This document shows, piece by piece, positions 11,951 through 24,200 of a stretch of 64,000 bases of DNA; position 1 is the stretch's first letter; each line of letters starts with the position of its first letter. The notes beneath the pieces were generated by a model, which saw nothing but the letters and a program-made list of their open reading frames with translations, ran no database searches and was not told the DNA's origin. Location: contig NC_061806.1 of assembly GCF_021462225.1 (NCBI RefSeq), positions 28,230,144 through 28,294,143 on the forward strand, in the 5' to 3' direction. This DNA comes from Girardinichthys multiradiatus. Its lineage: Eukaryota; Chordata; Actinopteri; Cyprinodontiformes; Goodeidae. Position numbers and translations under genes: made by a program.

Positions 11951-12623
11951 TGGGAGGAGATCAGCGGCGTGGACGAGAAGTATAAACCCATCCGGACATA
12001 CCAGGTGTGCAATGTGATGGAGCCCACGCAGCAGAACAACTGGCTGCAGACGGGCTGGGTGGCCCGTCGAGGCGGACAGCGCATTTTTGTTGAGCTCCAG
12101 TTCACGCTTCGCGACTGTAACAGCATTCCTGGAGTGGCCGGGACCTGCAAGGAGACTTTCAACCTACTGTATGTTGAATCGGACCGGGACCTGGGCAGTG
12201 TAACTCGGGAGGACCGCTACACCAAGATAGACACCATCGCTGCAGATGAGAGCTTTACGCAGGGCGACTTAGGAGAGAGGAAAATGAAGCTCAATACTGA
12301 GGTGCGAGAGATCGGCCACCTGAACAGAAAGGGCTTTCACCTTGCGTTCCAGGATGTCGGCGCCTGTGTCGCTCTGGTGGCCGTGCGAGTTTACTACAAA
12401 CGCTGCCTCGCAACCGTCCAGAACCTGGCAGTGTTCTCTGACACTGTGGCCGAAGCAGCCTTTGCCACTCTGGTGGAAGTCCGCGGCACCTGCGTCAACA
12501 ACTCTGAGGTGGACACAGATAGCCCTCCCAAAATGCATTGCAGCACTGAGGGCGAGTGGCTGGTGCCCATCGGAAAGTGCAGCTGCAGCGCGGGCTATGA
12601 GGAGGGACACAGCAGCTGTGAAG
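11951..12623 (+). CDS. epha10: Eph receptor exon 3 (ephrin-binding domain and start of Cys-rich region), probable epha10
   Basis: The 673-bp exon follows an AG acceptor (11949-11950) and ends in phase 1 before GTAGGA. It encodes 224 residues starting WEEISGVDE. The first ~165 or so complete the jelly-roll domain that binds ephrins on neighbouring cells: [70 protein letters not shown] and [15 protein letters not shown]. The last ~50 enter the Cys-rich linker ([29 protein letters not shown]). [27 protein letters not shown] and the AExAFxTLVEV stretch fit EPHA10 best. EPHA10 has an inactive kinase domain in mammals; that domain is not in this window. EPTQQNNWL has one residue more than the usual EPNQNNWL. 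Exon GC is clearly above the flanking introns. EphA7 is the main alternative. Confidence 0.93.
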
Positions 12624-13830
12624 GTAGGATGATGCACATGAAAAAGTGAAACTGATAACTAGAGATATGAAATAAGAGGGAAGGTAATTTCTGAAAAATA
12701 ACATCTAGACAAACAGTTTCTAATGGTGATGCCAAGTTGGTCTAAATAAATCCTGATTTCAGTGAAATTTGGTGCATTTTTTCCTTCTTAAGCATCTTTT
12801 GTTTTCAGGTTTAATTGTTAGTTGGTTCCTGAAGGCTAAAATAATTTTCTCGTGAAATCTGAGAAAACCAAAAAATCATTTATCTTCCCAGCAGATTTAG
12901 TTTTTTGTGTCATACCTGCTGCCTACTTTCTTCACACCATGATTCAACCTAAAGATGGCGGTCCAGGTGGGTCACCGAAGGTCATGGAAATGAGTGCAGA
13001 CTTCAAAGCAGGCAACAAGTTCAAGTCAAAGTTTAAACTTGGCCAATTCCCTGCTTTAATAAGCAGCTCACTGTGTTGTTTTTAATGTCACGAACATCAG
13101 TGGTGTGAATGCTGACGTAAATATTGCTTTGTATTGTGTGTCACGCTTATTGCCATGTGAGCCATGGTGTGTGTCTCAGCAGTGTGAACAGCTTTGTGCT
13201 GTGTGTGTATGTGCTACAACACAATGACTAACTGTTCAGGCGTCCCACGGTGTTTAAGAACAACAGCGTTTCTGTCGCTTTGACACAGAAACACCTCCAA
13301 CGTGCAGCTGGTGAGAGGTGGAGCAACTCTGATGTAAAACTGAGACTGAAGATATATCAGGCTTTTGTTTGGGAGCTTTACCGTTTGCAATGTGGGGACT
13401 GGTGTCACTGGACAGCAGACTCGGACCACATGAAGGGGACGGCTGAACTGTACTGATTTGGGTCTGAGTTTTGTTCTGTCACTTTGTTCAGTGTCAAACA
13501 TGATTTCTGTGGCTGTTCAGGAGAAAATGGCACCAATGTCTTTCCACTGATGGAGCTTCCTGTTTGATATGAGGTAGACATGCTCATATAAGACTGTGGC
13601 ATCAAACTTGGTCGCTCTGTAACTGGTCCCTAAATTTGAACCACTGTTTATGAAATTCTTTAGAAAGTATTAAAAATTCAAAATGTATGTCAATATTTAT
13701 CAAGTGCCACTGAAGGATTAAATGGCAAGACACAAATGACTTCCTTTGGGTTACAGACTGAGGAAAGAAAACGTTCTGCTAATATTTGTATGACCAGCTG
13801 GTGCTTCTGTGCAGGGTTCTTGCCAGTGCA

Positions 13831-13903
13831 TTTCAGCATGAAAATTGTCATCGCTATGCTGAAATTTAGGCCGATATGCTTATTTTTTAAGAGCGTATCG
13901 GCC
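13831..13903. repeat. Two adjacent hairpins
   Basis: TTTCAGCAT (13831-13839) pairs perfectly with ATGCTGAAA (13856-13864). Five bases later GGCCGATA (13869-13876) pairs with TATCGGCC (13896-13903). Both loops are 16-19 bases. No terminal duplications were found, so this could be a folded RNA, a small transposon core or coincidence. Confidence 0.45.
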
Positions 13904-14108
13904 CTTTGACTGACATCTGGGCTCTCTCCGTGTGGTTTTTATGTCTGCTGTAGCGCATGTACTGAGTCTGTTCCCACTTCCTTTCACCCTATGCGACCGC
14001 TAACGGTATAGCTTTCTAAAGTCATGTCAGATTCAAAGGGTGTTTTTTCTCCTCATGAGCAGAGGTAAGGTGAGGAGCTCTGAAGGGAGCTGCTGCTCCT
14101 CCACATTA

Positions 14109-14215
14109 AAAGGAATCAACTGAGATGGTTCATCTGATCAGGATTATCCTTGATGGCACTGTTTGGAGACCCATCCAACTGGGAGAAGATCCTGAGGCAA
14201 ACATCTGGAGGCACT
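14109..14215 (+). mobile_element. RTE-like LINE 3'-end fragment
   Basis: The stretch ACTGAGATGGTTCATCTGAT, then GGATTATCC, then CCATCCAACTGGGAGAAGAT and CCTGAGGCA follows the order of the last coding segment of RTE-type LINEs as I recall them (xLRWFGHxxR, then TGRRP-like). It is short, diverged and ends without a clear tail. The 165-codon frame on the opposite strand (14116-14613) begins over it and is not credited as a gene. Confidence 0.45.
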
Positions 14216-15461
14216 TTACATTCCTTCTGGTTTAGAAACATGTTGGAACCCCTTATGATGAAGAGTGTTGTTATACAGAGGGGTGTCTTGGTTTCTTTCC
14301 TGGCCTTGTGAACTGATCTCAGATTATTGAAAGAGTAATGATGATCAGCCTTTTCAATTAAGTCCAAAAGGATCAGCTTAATACATTTCAGCATGTTGAA
14401 GACGATCACCAAGTAATTCTGAAGATTGACCCTGGAACTATTTACTCTGCCCAGAAAGTTGATGGATTTGTTGAAAAAGCCACTGAGCTGAGCACGATAC
14501 AGTCCATGGCATCCCAGATCCAATAAGCTCATAGTTTCTGTAAACGTTCTGATTAACTGACATAAATTTAAGACTGGAGCCAGAGAGAAACTGCTGCTTT
14601 TATGAGAAAACATCTAAAACTCAATAAAAAAAATGAATTCTTTCTTAATGAACACTTTAGTCACATGAAGGTGACTTCACCTTCTCCCAAATACATTTTT
14701 GGTTCAATCAAACAGATTATTTTTAATAAAGAATATGAAGATGTTTATAACCTGACAACTTAGGTTTTACAGCAATGTGTTTCAGTCCGTTTCTGCATTA
14801 GTTTTCTCCTGAAGAGCACACGGAGCCGCCTGAATTACAATGGACCAAGTATTTAACAGTGAAGCTCATTTTCAGTCATGCAGAAGTTTGGCTGTATTGC
14901 ACTATTTCTGCTCTGATAGTGAGAGTGTGAGATAAGCAGTGAGTGATATTGGCAGCTTACCTTTTCCCACAGAAAGACGGTAACTGTGCGCAAAGAGAAA
15001 TTTAGACAGGAAGCAGTGGCAGGAAAACTAGAGGATTACACGTAAACAGGAAGAAGAGGGAAGCAGGCCTGGAATGATGCTGTTGAAGATGCTGATGAAG
15101 TCCAATTGCTTCTACAGCTGCTCGCAGTGAGGCCCACTGACACACACAGACACACACACACCCTCACACTCTGCAACAACAAATGTGCAGCCGGAGCTCC
15201 AACGTCTCCTTCTGTAGCACAGCTATTGATCAGCTGTAATGCTCCACTAAACTGAGCAATTGTGCTGGGACAGCTATTCCACACGGGAGTGCGTGCGCAC
15301 ACACAGTGCAGAAGTGTGTCCTGTACAAATGAATAGGGAGCACACCGAAAGGTGCTTGTTTGGATGTTCCGTTTGCTCCCTCTATAGATGAGCTGCTGCT
15401 GTGAGACATAATGAATGCAAAAGCAGCCAATCAGTGCAGAACAGAGGAACAAACTAATCAT

Positions 15462-15594
<133 letters not shown>

Positions 15595-15750
15595 ATCAGG
15601 GGCCAGGTATGATGCTGAAGCTGCTTCTTATTTACTCCTGAATGTAATTGTTTGTCGGACTAAGTGTGAAACGCTCCGAGTGTCTCAAAGAACGTCAATA
15701 ATATTGAATAGCCATCGAGCCGCTGCTGAAGCAGGTGGAGGATTATCCAC

Positions 15751-15893
15751 ACACACACACACACTCAGTAACAGTGACCATAAACACACACACAGTTATA
15801 GTCACAACATACACGCTCGTTAACAGTCACAACACAGACAGACACACACACACACTCAACCACTCAGTAACAGTCTTAACACACACACACACA
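15751..15893. repeat. Interrupted (CA)n-rich tract with an ~32-bp higher period
   Basis: CA runs alternate with variants of CACTCAGTAACAGT (about 15765, 15800-15830, 15858), giving a loose tandem structure on top of the dinucleotide. It is an old, interrupted microsatellite. Confidence 0.75.
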
Positions 15894-16323
15894 GATATGC
15901 CTCTGCATATAAAAAATGGTGTAGGATCACATCAACCTTTGGTTCGGGTCGTTTGGGTTGTGATGCTGGTGTACCAAATAAATGCAGCTTTATTTGACAC
16001 AGAACCAAAGAGCTGAACTCTGGTTAAAAAGGTAACACATGATGTAGCTCACACACAGATAGAAGAGCGTGGAGAAGCAGCCTGTTGTTCTCACTGATGA
16101 TGGAGGGAGAACGGTGGATTAAACAAAAGCTTGATGTCGACAGTGTTCCGCATCGTTCTACGTTTCCATAATTTATTAGAACATCCAAAGAAAAACTACC
16201 TGCTGCAAAGAAAAAACAAAGCAAAGTCACAACCAAACTGGCTACAGAACTGTAACAGCCCGTCAAAATGAATTAAAACCGGGCCAAAGCCAGGACCAAC
16301 ACCTGAGGAGATAAAGACCCATA

Positions 16324-16356
16324 CTTTTGGCATGTGAATGCATGACATGCCAAAAG
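16324..16356. repeat. Perfect 12-bp stem, 9-base loop hairpin
   Basis: CTTTTGGCATGT (16324-16335) and ACATGCCAAAAG (16345-16356) are exact reverse complements around the loop GAATGCATG. There is no T-run or other sign of a known RNA. It may be a palindromic remnant of a small DNA transposon. Confidence 0.6.
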
Positions 16357-17367
16357 TTAGAGCCACATCATAACTTTCCTTCTCAATATCATTTTAATCA
16401 GCAGATTAGATCAACTGATTTTAATTAGAAGCTGCAGACGTTTTGATGAAGAATTTATTCTGTTGGAAATGTTGTTCGCTGTTTAATAAAGGAAAATCAA
16501 TTCACCACAATGGCAATAAGCTGGGTTATTTGTGCCCTGTTGCCTAACATGAAACCATTAGACTTAAAAACAAATAGAGGAATCCCATCTGTAGGTGGCA
16601 CTGTCATCACATTTCTTTTCACACTTTACTGGAATATTACACAGAATCCTGCAGCGTTTTCCCAGCTCAACTTTAGCTTTAACATTTTTATTTCTCATAT
16701 TTTTTCCCTTCTTCAGTCAGTCAAACCTCAGAAGTCCGGTTCTGATGATTCTTCCTGGAAAGTTTGGAGCTGAAAAGAAAAGTTTTAAACTAACTTATGA
16801 GCTAAATAGGATCCTTTGCTCTGCGGAGGTGATTAACATCCTCCCGTTTTGAAATGTTGAGCTCCAAAACTCATCGTCCTTTTCATAATTACATCACATG
16901 GATTTTTTTCCTTATTTTTTCATACTGTATGCAGAGAGAATCTGTGTGTAAAGAAACGCTCAGAGTGAGTCTCTGCTCTTTCATCTGAACTAGAAACTGC
17001 TGTAGTTCTTTATTAGTGGTTCATTTTTCTCTCTGGAGAATCGGTGTGCTGCTTGTTTTTACATCCAGGACCCAGATTCACTGAGAGAAAGTGTTTCTGA
17101 GAGACCCGATGCTTTAAACTGCATCTCCTACTGATCAGTTAGTTTCAAAGCAAATTCAAATCGCTTTAAACTAAATAGTTCAAAGTTAAAGAATTACATC
17201 TAAATTAAAATAATAAATATAAAAGAAAATTTTTCAAACAATGCCCTAAACAATTACAGAATCTTCCTCTGATGTTGTCTGATGTTGGGACCCACAGCCA
17301 TGGTTTTCAACATTAAACACCGGTACGGACTTTTCTGGAACTTTCAAAATAAATTGCATTAACTTAC

Positions 17368-17618
17368 TTCCGGCACAACTTAGGAATCGGGGGTAACAGC
17401 GGACTTCCCATGATGCCACTGCCCGCATAAAACTCCCACAACTCTTTCTCTTCCAAGGCAGTTTTCATCGGGATAGGAGGGGAACAAAGCCCGTTGATGT
17501 CTGTTTGTTGATAAACAGACATAAACTCTTCAACTGGATCCAAGGATGTCATACAATCATCGATCATATAGAAAGTTAAGTACGATTGAAATACTGTCTG
17601 TGTATCCGGTATTTTCAT
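17368..17618 (-). CDS. Candidate first coding exon of an unrecognised gene, minus strand
   Basis: On the minus strand an ATG at 17618 opens an 83-codon frame reading MKIPDTQTVFQSYLTFYMID, later SLDPVEEFMSVYQQTDINGL and ending SGIMGSPLLPPIPKLCR. The frame runs to a strong donor, CGGAA then GTAAGT (17367-17362). Reading past the donor meets a stop at once, as expected for an exon end. An in-frame TGA directly precedes the ATG, fixing the start. Acidic and hydrophobic residues are mixed without signal peptide or membrane segment, more like a soluble nuclear or cytosolic protein. GC- and CpG-richer DNA lies just upstream (17640-17960). No family is recognised and no second exon was located. A chance ORF with a lucky donor remains possible. 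Confidence 0.4.
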
Positions 17619-17960
17619 TCATGAAAGGGGAAATTGAGGTGTAAGAGTTGCTTACTTTCTCTCTGAGGCCTGCAAAAGCAAACTGTCCCAGAGAAGTTCC
17701 CTACAGAGAAGCGGTCTCTACGAAGCCGAGCGGAGCGGTCTCCCAGTCTGGAAGGAAGACAGCAGAGACTCCATCACCGTGGTAACGTGCAGTGTGGTTG
17801 GCGGACACAACGAGCCGTTTTTCCTCCACCGCTGGAGGTTAGCGGGAAGCTGACCCTTTGTTCCCAGAGCACCTTCAACCCCCCACAGCTAAGGAGGTTA
17901 GCTGTAGCTAACCATTGTTCACTGTGGATACCTTCTTCAAACTTCGTCGCTTGGACAACA
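17619..17960 (-). promoter_or_regulatory. Possible CpG-richer promoter/5' leader of the minus-strand candidate
   Basis: This segment has more GC and CpG than its AT-rich surroundings (GCCGAGCGGAGCGG, GGCGGACACAACGAGCC, CCACCGCTGG). It lies immediately 5' of the candidate minus-strand exon. No TATA box is obvious. The assignment is inference from composition and position. Confidence 0.25.
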
Positions 17961-19300
17961 TTCCTCACCACGGTTCATGAGGTTAAGTGTTTCGGGCAGA
18001 GAGTAATAGAGAGATATTTAGATTGAAATTATCTAAACGTTTTTCATTTTATGAAGTTTGGTTTTGTTTGTGTTGAACTCAGCTATCTTGGTGCTAGCAG
18101 GCTATCTGCAGCACATGTGCTCAGGTTTTATTTTAATTTTTTTTTTATGTTTTTAAAGTTAAGACAAACTTTACTTGAAGGGTGATTTTAAACAGAAGAT
18201 TGATCATAACGCGCCGTCTGCGCTTATGCATTTTAACCCTTTTATTAACCCTGGTATTTTAAAGGTATGTGTTTGATTCTGGTGCTAAAGAATATTTAAC
18301 AGAAAGGTTGTTAGTTTCAAGCTAGTAAATAATAGTCCCTAAACATTATTTCACTAAATCTGATAACTAAGTAAACATTATTAAGCCCTATTTCTCCAGA
18401 AAGATTTGGCTCTTTTCCAAAATATTTCCTTAATAATATTTCTTCAAATATTATTTCAATAAATAAAGGAAGCTAATGAGACACTGTTGAGAAATAGTCA
18501 TCCAGAAGGTTGGTTTTATTCAGCAGATCATTATTTAAAACATTATTTTAATAAAATAATATTTTACCTGATCTTGCATTGTGAATGGTTGTTTAAAAGT
18601 ATACCAATTATTGCCTAAGTTGGTTCCAAGACTAACTTAACTTCATTTCCAGATTCTTCAAGATAATCCTTGGTTCTCAAACATAAACATTGCATGGTAA
18701 TGTTGCATCACTCTTTTGGTCATGATTTTCAATCATCTTTAATCACCTTGTTTATATTGTACATAGCCCATTAGTCTTCCTTATTCTTTAATTCTGCTTG
18801 GTAGTTTAGTTGGATTGTTTTAGCATAGTAAAGAGTTTGTTGATTGAAATATGTTTGACTTTGAGTTGACTTATTTTTGTTAAATTCTTGTATTTTAAGA
18901 AATTGTGTGAATTTATTCCATGTGTGCAGAGTTTATGCTGTTCAATAATGTCAGAGCTCGTCTCACACCTTTCTATTTTATCCTAATACCATCGCCTTAC
19001 TGGGTTGGTATTCACAGGACAACCCTTAACAGACCGAAATATTATTTGATAAAATATTAAAATATTAATATTAAATATTAAATAATATTCTCAGATTAAT
19101 AATCACAACACTGGGCATCAGATTAACACTTTTATTTCTAAAAGACTATCTTTTCACGTCTCAAATTTGTGAACCAGGAGATTAATGTTAGTTATGTACC
19201 TCCAACATGTTGGACTGTTTGTAATGGTCAATATTCAGAAACACGAAATACTTGAAAATCTGAAATAATTACAGTTGTGGAAAAAAACTATGTTGCTGCA
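17961..19300. other. AT-rich non-coding stretch
   Basis: Mostly AT-rich sequence with many TAATATT and AATATTT runs (for example 18420-18560 and 19040-19095). No open frame, RNA gene or classifiable repeat is supported. Confidence 0.4.
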
Positions 19301-19319
19301 CATCTCCTGTCATGCACAA

Positions 19320-20176
19320 GTTCACTCCATGGTCCAGCAGCCCGTAAAACCTCCTTCAGCATCACAGAGGACCTGCTTCAGCAGCTTTTTACCTATGTTT
19401 CAGTTCATTAAGTCTTTTTCCCAGTTCTCATGTTGAGGTCTAGGCTTTGACTAGGCCATTGTAACACCATGATTCTGTTCTGTTGTTCTTTTTCAGCCAT
19501 TCTGTTGTAGATCTGCTGCTCTGTTTGGGATCATTGATCCTAGATTGGACTGAGTTGCAGCTGTTGGACCTATGGACTCACATGTGAATCTGTCATGCAT
19601 TAGTATACACAGGAGATTATGGTCCATTAAATGACTGTAAGGTGCTCAGGTCCTGTGGCTGTAAAGGAAGCCCTCATATCAGTCCTCCACCACTGTGCTT
19701 GACAGTTGGTATGAGGTGTTTGTGTTGATCTGCTGTTTGGTTTTCTCCAAACATGGTTCTGTCCATCATGGTCATACATCTCTGCTTTGGTCTCATGTCT
19801 CCAGAGGACATTGTCCCAGACGTCTTGTCCTTCATTCAGATGCTGCTGTGCTAACCAAAGTACCACGATCTTATCTTCCAAGTAGTCATGCTGGTTCGGT
19901 GTTTTTCTGACTGTCCTGTTTGACCTTTTACCTGTAGCCTGCTAACTCAGGTCTATAGAGTCTGAGATGGACCGCTTGGGTGTTTTGGTGATTTTTCTGA
20001 GCTTCACGGTCTGACCTTGGGCTGAATCTGCTGGTACATCCACTCCTGGGAAAATTGGCAGCTGCCTGAGATGTTTTCCAATGAATGATGGACTTCAGAG
20101 TGGAGAGGACATTGTATCATTTCCCAAGTTAATGAGCAGCAACAGTTTCTTCTCTAAGGTTATTGCTGGCATTGTG
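19320..20176 (-). pseudogene. Degenerate Tc1-like transposase (DD34E type), minus strand
   Basis: Read on the minus strand from the CAT at about 20176, the sequence follows a Tc1-like transposase in order. It runs from the N-terminal helix-turn-helix region, through FPRSGCTS and SPRSDREAQK-like pieces, to the core frame at 19881-19627: DNVLWRHETKAEMYDHDGQN, VWRKPN, then QAQWWRTDM and ATGPEHL. VLWRHET replaces VLWSDET, so the first catalytic Asp is lost. The end reaches the WPSQSPDLN-like block near 19440-19455. Stops and frameshifts are many; the copy is dead. Clear terminal repeats were not placed. Confidence 0.8.
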
Positions 20177-21103
20177 TTAACATACTCCTGTATGCCTGCT
20201 TTTAATGTAATCAGTGCATTTAGAAGTGTGTCCGGCTGCTACTTTCCTTCTTGCATCCTGTGGAAGCGGTAAGAATGGACTTGGTTTTTCCTGTCATGGA
20301 AACCTTAATTTTGTCATGACTTAATGTGAGAAGGTTAGCACCAACCATGAATTTGCCATAAGAATATAAAGCTGCAGATTCAAATAATCTGGTGTCTGTC
20401 CTGAGCCAGAGGAGGAGGAGTGAAATGTGATGAGGACCTGACCTCCTGCTGATGAGCACACACATGTTCTCCAGTCTCATTAAGAAATGCCACCAGCAGA
20501 AACACACTGGGAGAAAATAAATTATGTAATAGTTCATTTTCACATGTGTGTGTTTGTCATGAGCTCCATCCTGTTCTAATTAAGGCAGCCTTCTCTTTCT
20601 CCATAATTACTGATGCCTTCAGCACTTTCTCTTATTATCTCTGTGGTGTGTGGCACATTCACAACCTGCCGTCCTTCCCCCTGTAATTTATTGCACGCCT
20701 TCCTCTCCTCCCCTTCCTGTTCTTTTATTTCCCTCACCCATTTACGCCCGGTGCCCCTGTCCGCTACCAGAAAATTCATTTCTCTCCCCCTGATCTCATT
20801 CTACCCTTATGACCTGCAACTCCTCCTTACGTTTTCCCTTTTTTGTTCCGGTGTGTGTGTGGTGGGGTCCGAGCCACACTGTTGTGACCAGGTGACATGG
20901 TGAGGTGAGTTAACAGGCTTAAATCTGTTGGAGAAACTATGTGTGCGTTGACATTTTGCTCCTGCGGACGATCATATGTTTCTGGAGTCGCTTCTTCTGT
21001 TGCAGTTGTCCTCCCCTCTATCCGTTGTGGCTGTCTGTCATATCCTCATCAGCCCTGCTCGGCTTTTCTCGACGTCTTATTATGTTCATTCACTTCCCAT
21101 CAC

Positions 21104-21226
21104 CTGCGATGGACTGGCGACCTGTCCAGGGTGTACCCAGCCTCTCGCCCATAGACTGCTGGAGATAGGCACCAGCTTCCCCGCGACCCACTATGGAATA
21201 AGCGGTAGAAAATGACTGACTGACTG
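21104..21226 (+). mobile_element. 5'-truncated tRNA-SINE insertion with 12-bp target duplication
   Basis: The insert begins CTGCGATGGACTGGCGACCT and ends in a GACT-repeat tail. It matches the 3' third of the SINE at 29071-29420 in the opposite orientation. It is bounded by perfect copies of ACTTCCCATCAC at 21092-21103 and 21227-21238. The duplication plus loss of the tRNA-like head is the pattern of incomplete target-primed reverse transcription. Confidence 0.9.
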
Positions 21227-21238
21227 ACTTCCCATCAC

Positions 21239-24200
21239 TGCATGCCTTAAATCTGTTCCTGCCCATATAACAGAGTAATATATACCTCCACTCTAATGTA
21301 TGTATTCGTTCCTTCTTCTTTTTATGTTGCTCTTTATTCCAGCACCTTTCCCTCCCTTCAGCCTCCGCCATCAAGCCTTCTGCACATCATTTCATTTTAA
21401 ATAATTCACTTTCTCCCAGGAGGAAGACAAACATGGTACTTTGTGCTCAGCATCTGATGAATTTATTTTGCTGGCCAGCCACAAACCACATACACAGGAA
21501 TGAGCAAACAGTTGCAGACAAAAATATAAATGTAGAAACATTCCCACATTCGTCTCTGAGCGCGCTCACTGGCAGAGACCAATAAAATGTCTCTCAGTTG
21601 TTGAAAATGGGAGCTGGAGGGACGCCAAGAACTCACTATTCAGCCATCTCCGCCTCCCTCCATCTTTACAGAAAGGAGGAATAAAGGAGAGGATGATAGG
21701 ATGAGGGAGGAAGAAATGATAGAGAGGTGGAGGAATACATGACTGAGTAAAAAAAGAGAGCTGCCTCCTGGTTTCGCTGTTTGTTAGTCACTCTGCATAA
21801 CAACTGAAGGCATAAAAAATGTGTTGTAAAAGCATCTCTGATTTCAGGAGCAAACACAATGAGAACGAGAAGGAAGGGAGGTAATGTGCTCTGAAAGAGG
21901 AAATAAAACAAGTCAAGAAAAAGATTCAGAGGCTGAAAGTAAAAAGAAGAGACTTTAACTGGAGAGTAAAAGAAAACAAGAAGTTCAGAGAGTCGGTTGA
22001 AAGAAAAAAGTATGGAAAGACATAAAAACACATCTTCTAGACACTTCAAATTTTATTAGCCAAAGCCTATTTCTGCTTTTCATTCTCCAATCAGTCTCAT
22101 AAATGTTCCTGAAAACAACAAAAATGAGTCAGTTTTTATTTAAAAAGAAATCTCCCTCACCAGAGACCCATGCCTGGAAAAACAAATAAAATAAGAATGA
22201 TTGAAAATTAAATAAAGTAGAAAGTTAGTTGACAATAGCTTGTTAACTTTCTGCACAGCAATAATCAGTAATTTATATGGGTTTTGTTTGGGGTTGTACA
22301 GAAGGACAATTTGTCTCGTTTAATTATTAATATTATTATTGTTGGTAGCAGGATTAAGGAACTGCATTTATTATTTCTTTCTTTTCCCTTTTGATTCTCT
22401 CATTGTTGTGGTCGGTCCAGTCTGCTGCCAGAACCCGATATTGTCTGTTGTGCGATTAATTAAGTCAACAGTGCAACAGGAGGAATGTCTCAGCAAATCT
22501 TCCTCTGACACTACAAGGCAACCAGACCCACTCTGCTCTTAGCCTAAGCTGGCAGGACAGGAAAAATAAAACCAATTCAGCAACGATGCATCAGTTAGAA
22601 TTTATAAGTTCAGGTAAAATGATGGAAGCTCAGCCATCACTTGCATTCGCTGACAATTCTGTGCTCAGGGCTGCAAATGTTCACAGCTTTATGGTCCAAT
22701 TTTTAAAGTTGATTATAGAGGCTCTGAAACTAACAGCAGCAACTCACTGACTAAAACATCTGAGACCTTTGAATTTAAGTTCTAGTGCAGCACTGGCAGC
22801 ATGACTAACAGCTCTCTGTGGGCCAGTGTCCACTCTTTAGTCAGAAGTAAGAAACCAGACCAATTACCTCAGGTAATAATGACTAGAAAAGCACGAAAAG
22901 TCTCATAGGTGCCAATTTTTACTTTTTAAGTTGCAGAAACGAATAAAGTGAACCTTGGAGGACAGATTTGCTGAACTGAATGCAGTACTGGTATGTCACT
23001 GAAGAAAGTGTCACATGAACATGAAGTTAGTCTCCAGGATGCACATCCATCCTTCTCCCTCATATTACAGCTTTCCATCTTCTAGCTCAGTCATAAATTA
23101 AATATAACCATCATGAATCCATCAAACGTGGAAATGCCTGGTGTCCTCTTTAATCAGGTTAACTCGCTCTACGTGACGACCTTGTTTCTCTGCCGCTCAT
23201 TCATGACTGCCCAGTGTGTCAAACATTCAGTAAATCTCTGAAACATCCTGCAGTAATCTGCATGTTAGAGAGACATTGACTTTCCTCCTGTTTTATACCA
23301 ATCATTGTTTTAGTTCCCCTTTATGCTTTCAAGGTGGGACACACTGACTACAGGAGATGAGTTGCTCCAACCGCAGGTAATTATATTTAAATCACTCAGC
23401 TGAAATTACCAATAAAACTGTTTGGACACCCTGAGTTTCTGTAAGGAAGCAGCAAACAGATCAAACTGTTCAGGAACACAGGATTAGCAGCTGATGAAGG
23501 CAGAAAACACTGCCTACTAAAATCAGATTCAACAGATTTTTACCTTTCAGGTTCCAGATGAAATCACAAGCTTTTAATGCTTTCAAACATAAATAATTTA
23601 GGACAAACAGTGCAGAACAAATTAAAAGCATCGGCCCACTTGAGTTAGTTGTGTATGCTGAAGTTATATGATGTAACGTGTAGGATTGTACAGGGATGTG
23701 CAATGAACGAGTCTTCTGGTCAAACTGGTTAACACAGAATATTTTATGTCTAAATTCACAGATCCGTCAAGTTTATCAGATTTTCACATGATTAAGTCTT
23801 CTTTAATAACTCTTTAATAACTCGTGTCATTACACTACAATTACATCATCAGTCAGTGTGATCTGCATTAATTCAGTGAAGCTGCTCTCACTCACATATT
23901 TCTGTTTCTAAAATTAGGTTTAAAGAGTCAATCAGGTTTGAAGAGTCAATAAGGTTTAAAGATTCAAAGTAAAAAGTAAAAATCCAACTTTTATTCAGGA
24001 AAGAATGTTTATTTGTTTAGCACCCTTCATGCACATTCAGAATTAGCTCTATGCTGTTAACTCAGTTACGGGTCAGAGTAAAAAACAACTAAATAAATTA
24101 AAGCGCCTTCTCTTTCCTCAACTCTACTCTCCCCCCTCCTGTCTGAGATCTGGAGTACCCAAGGCATGCATGAAGACCCAGACCTGGAATCCCAACTCCA

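Noticed and set aside
21666..22049. 127-codon Leu/Phe/Ser-rich minus-strand frame resembling membrane segments
   Set aside because: It is the translation of a polypyrimidine strand, which always looks hydrophobic.
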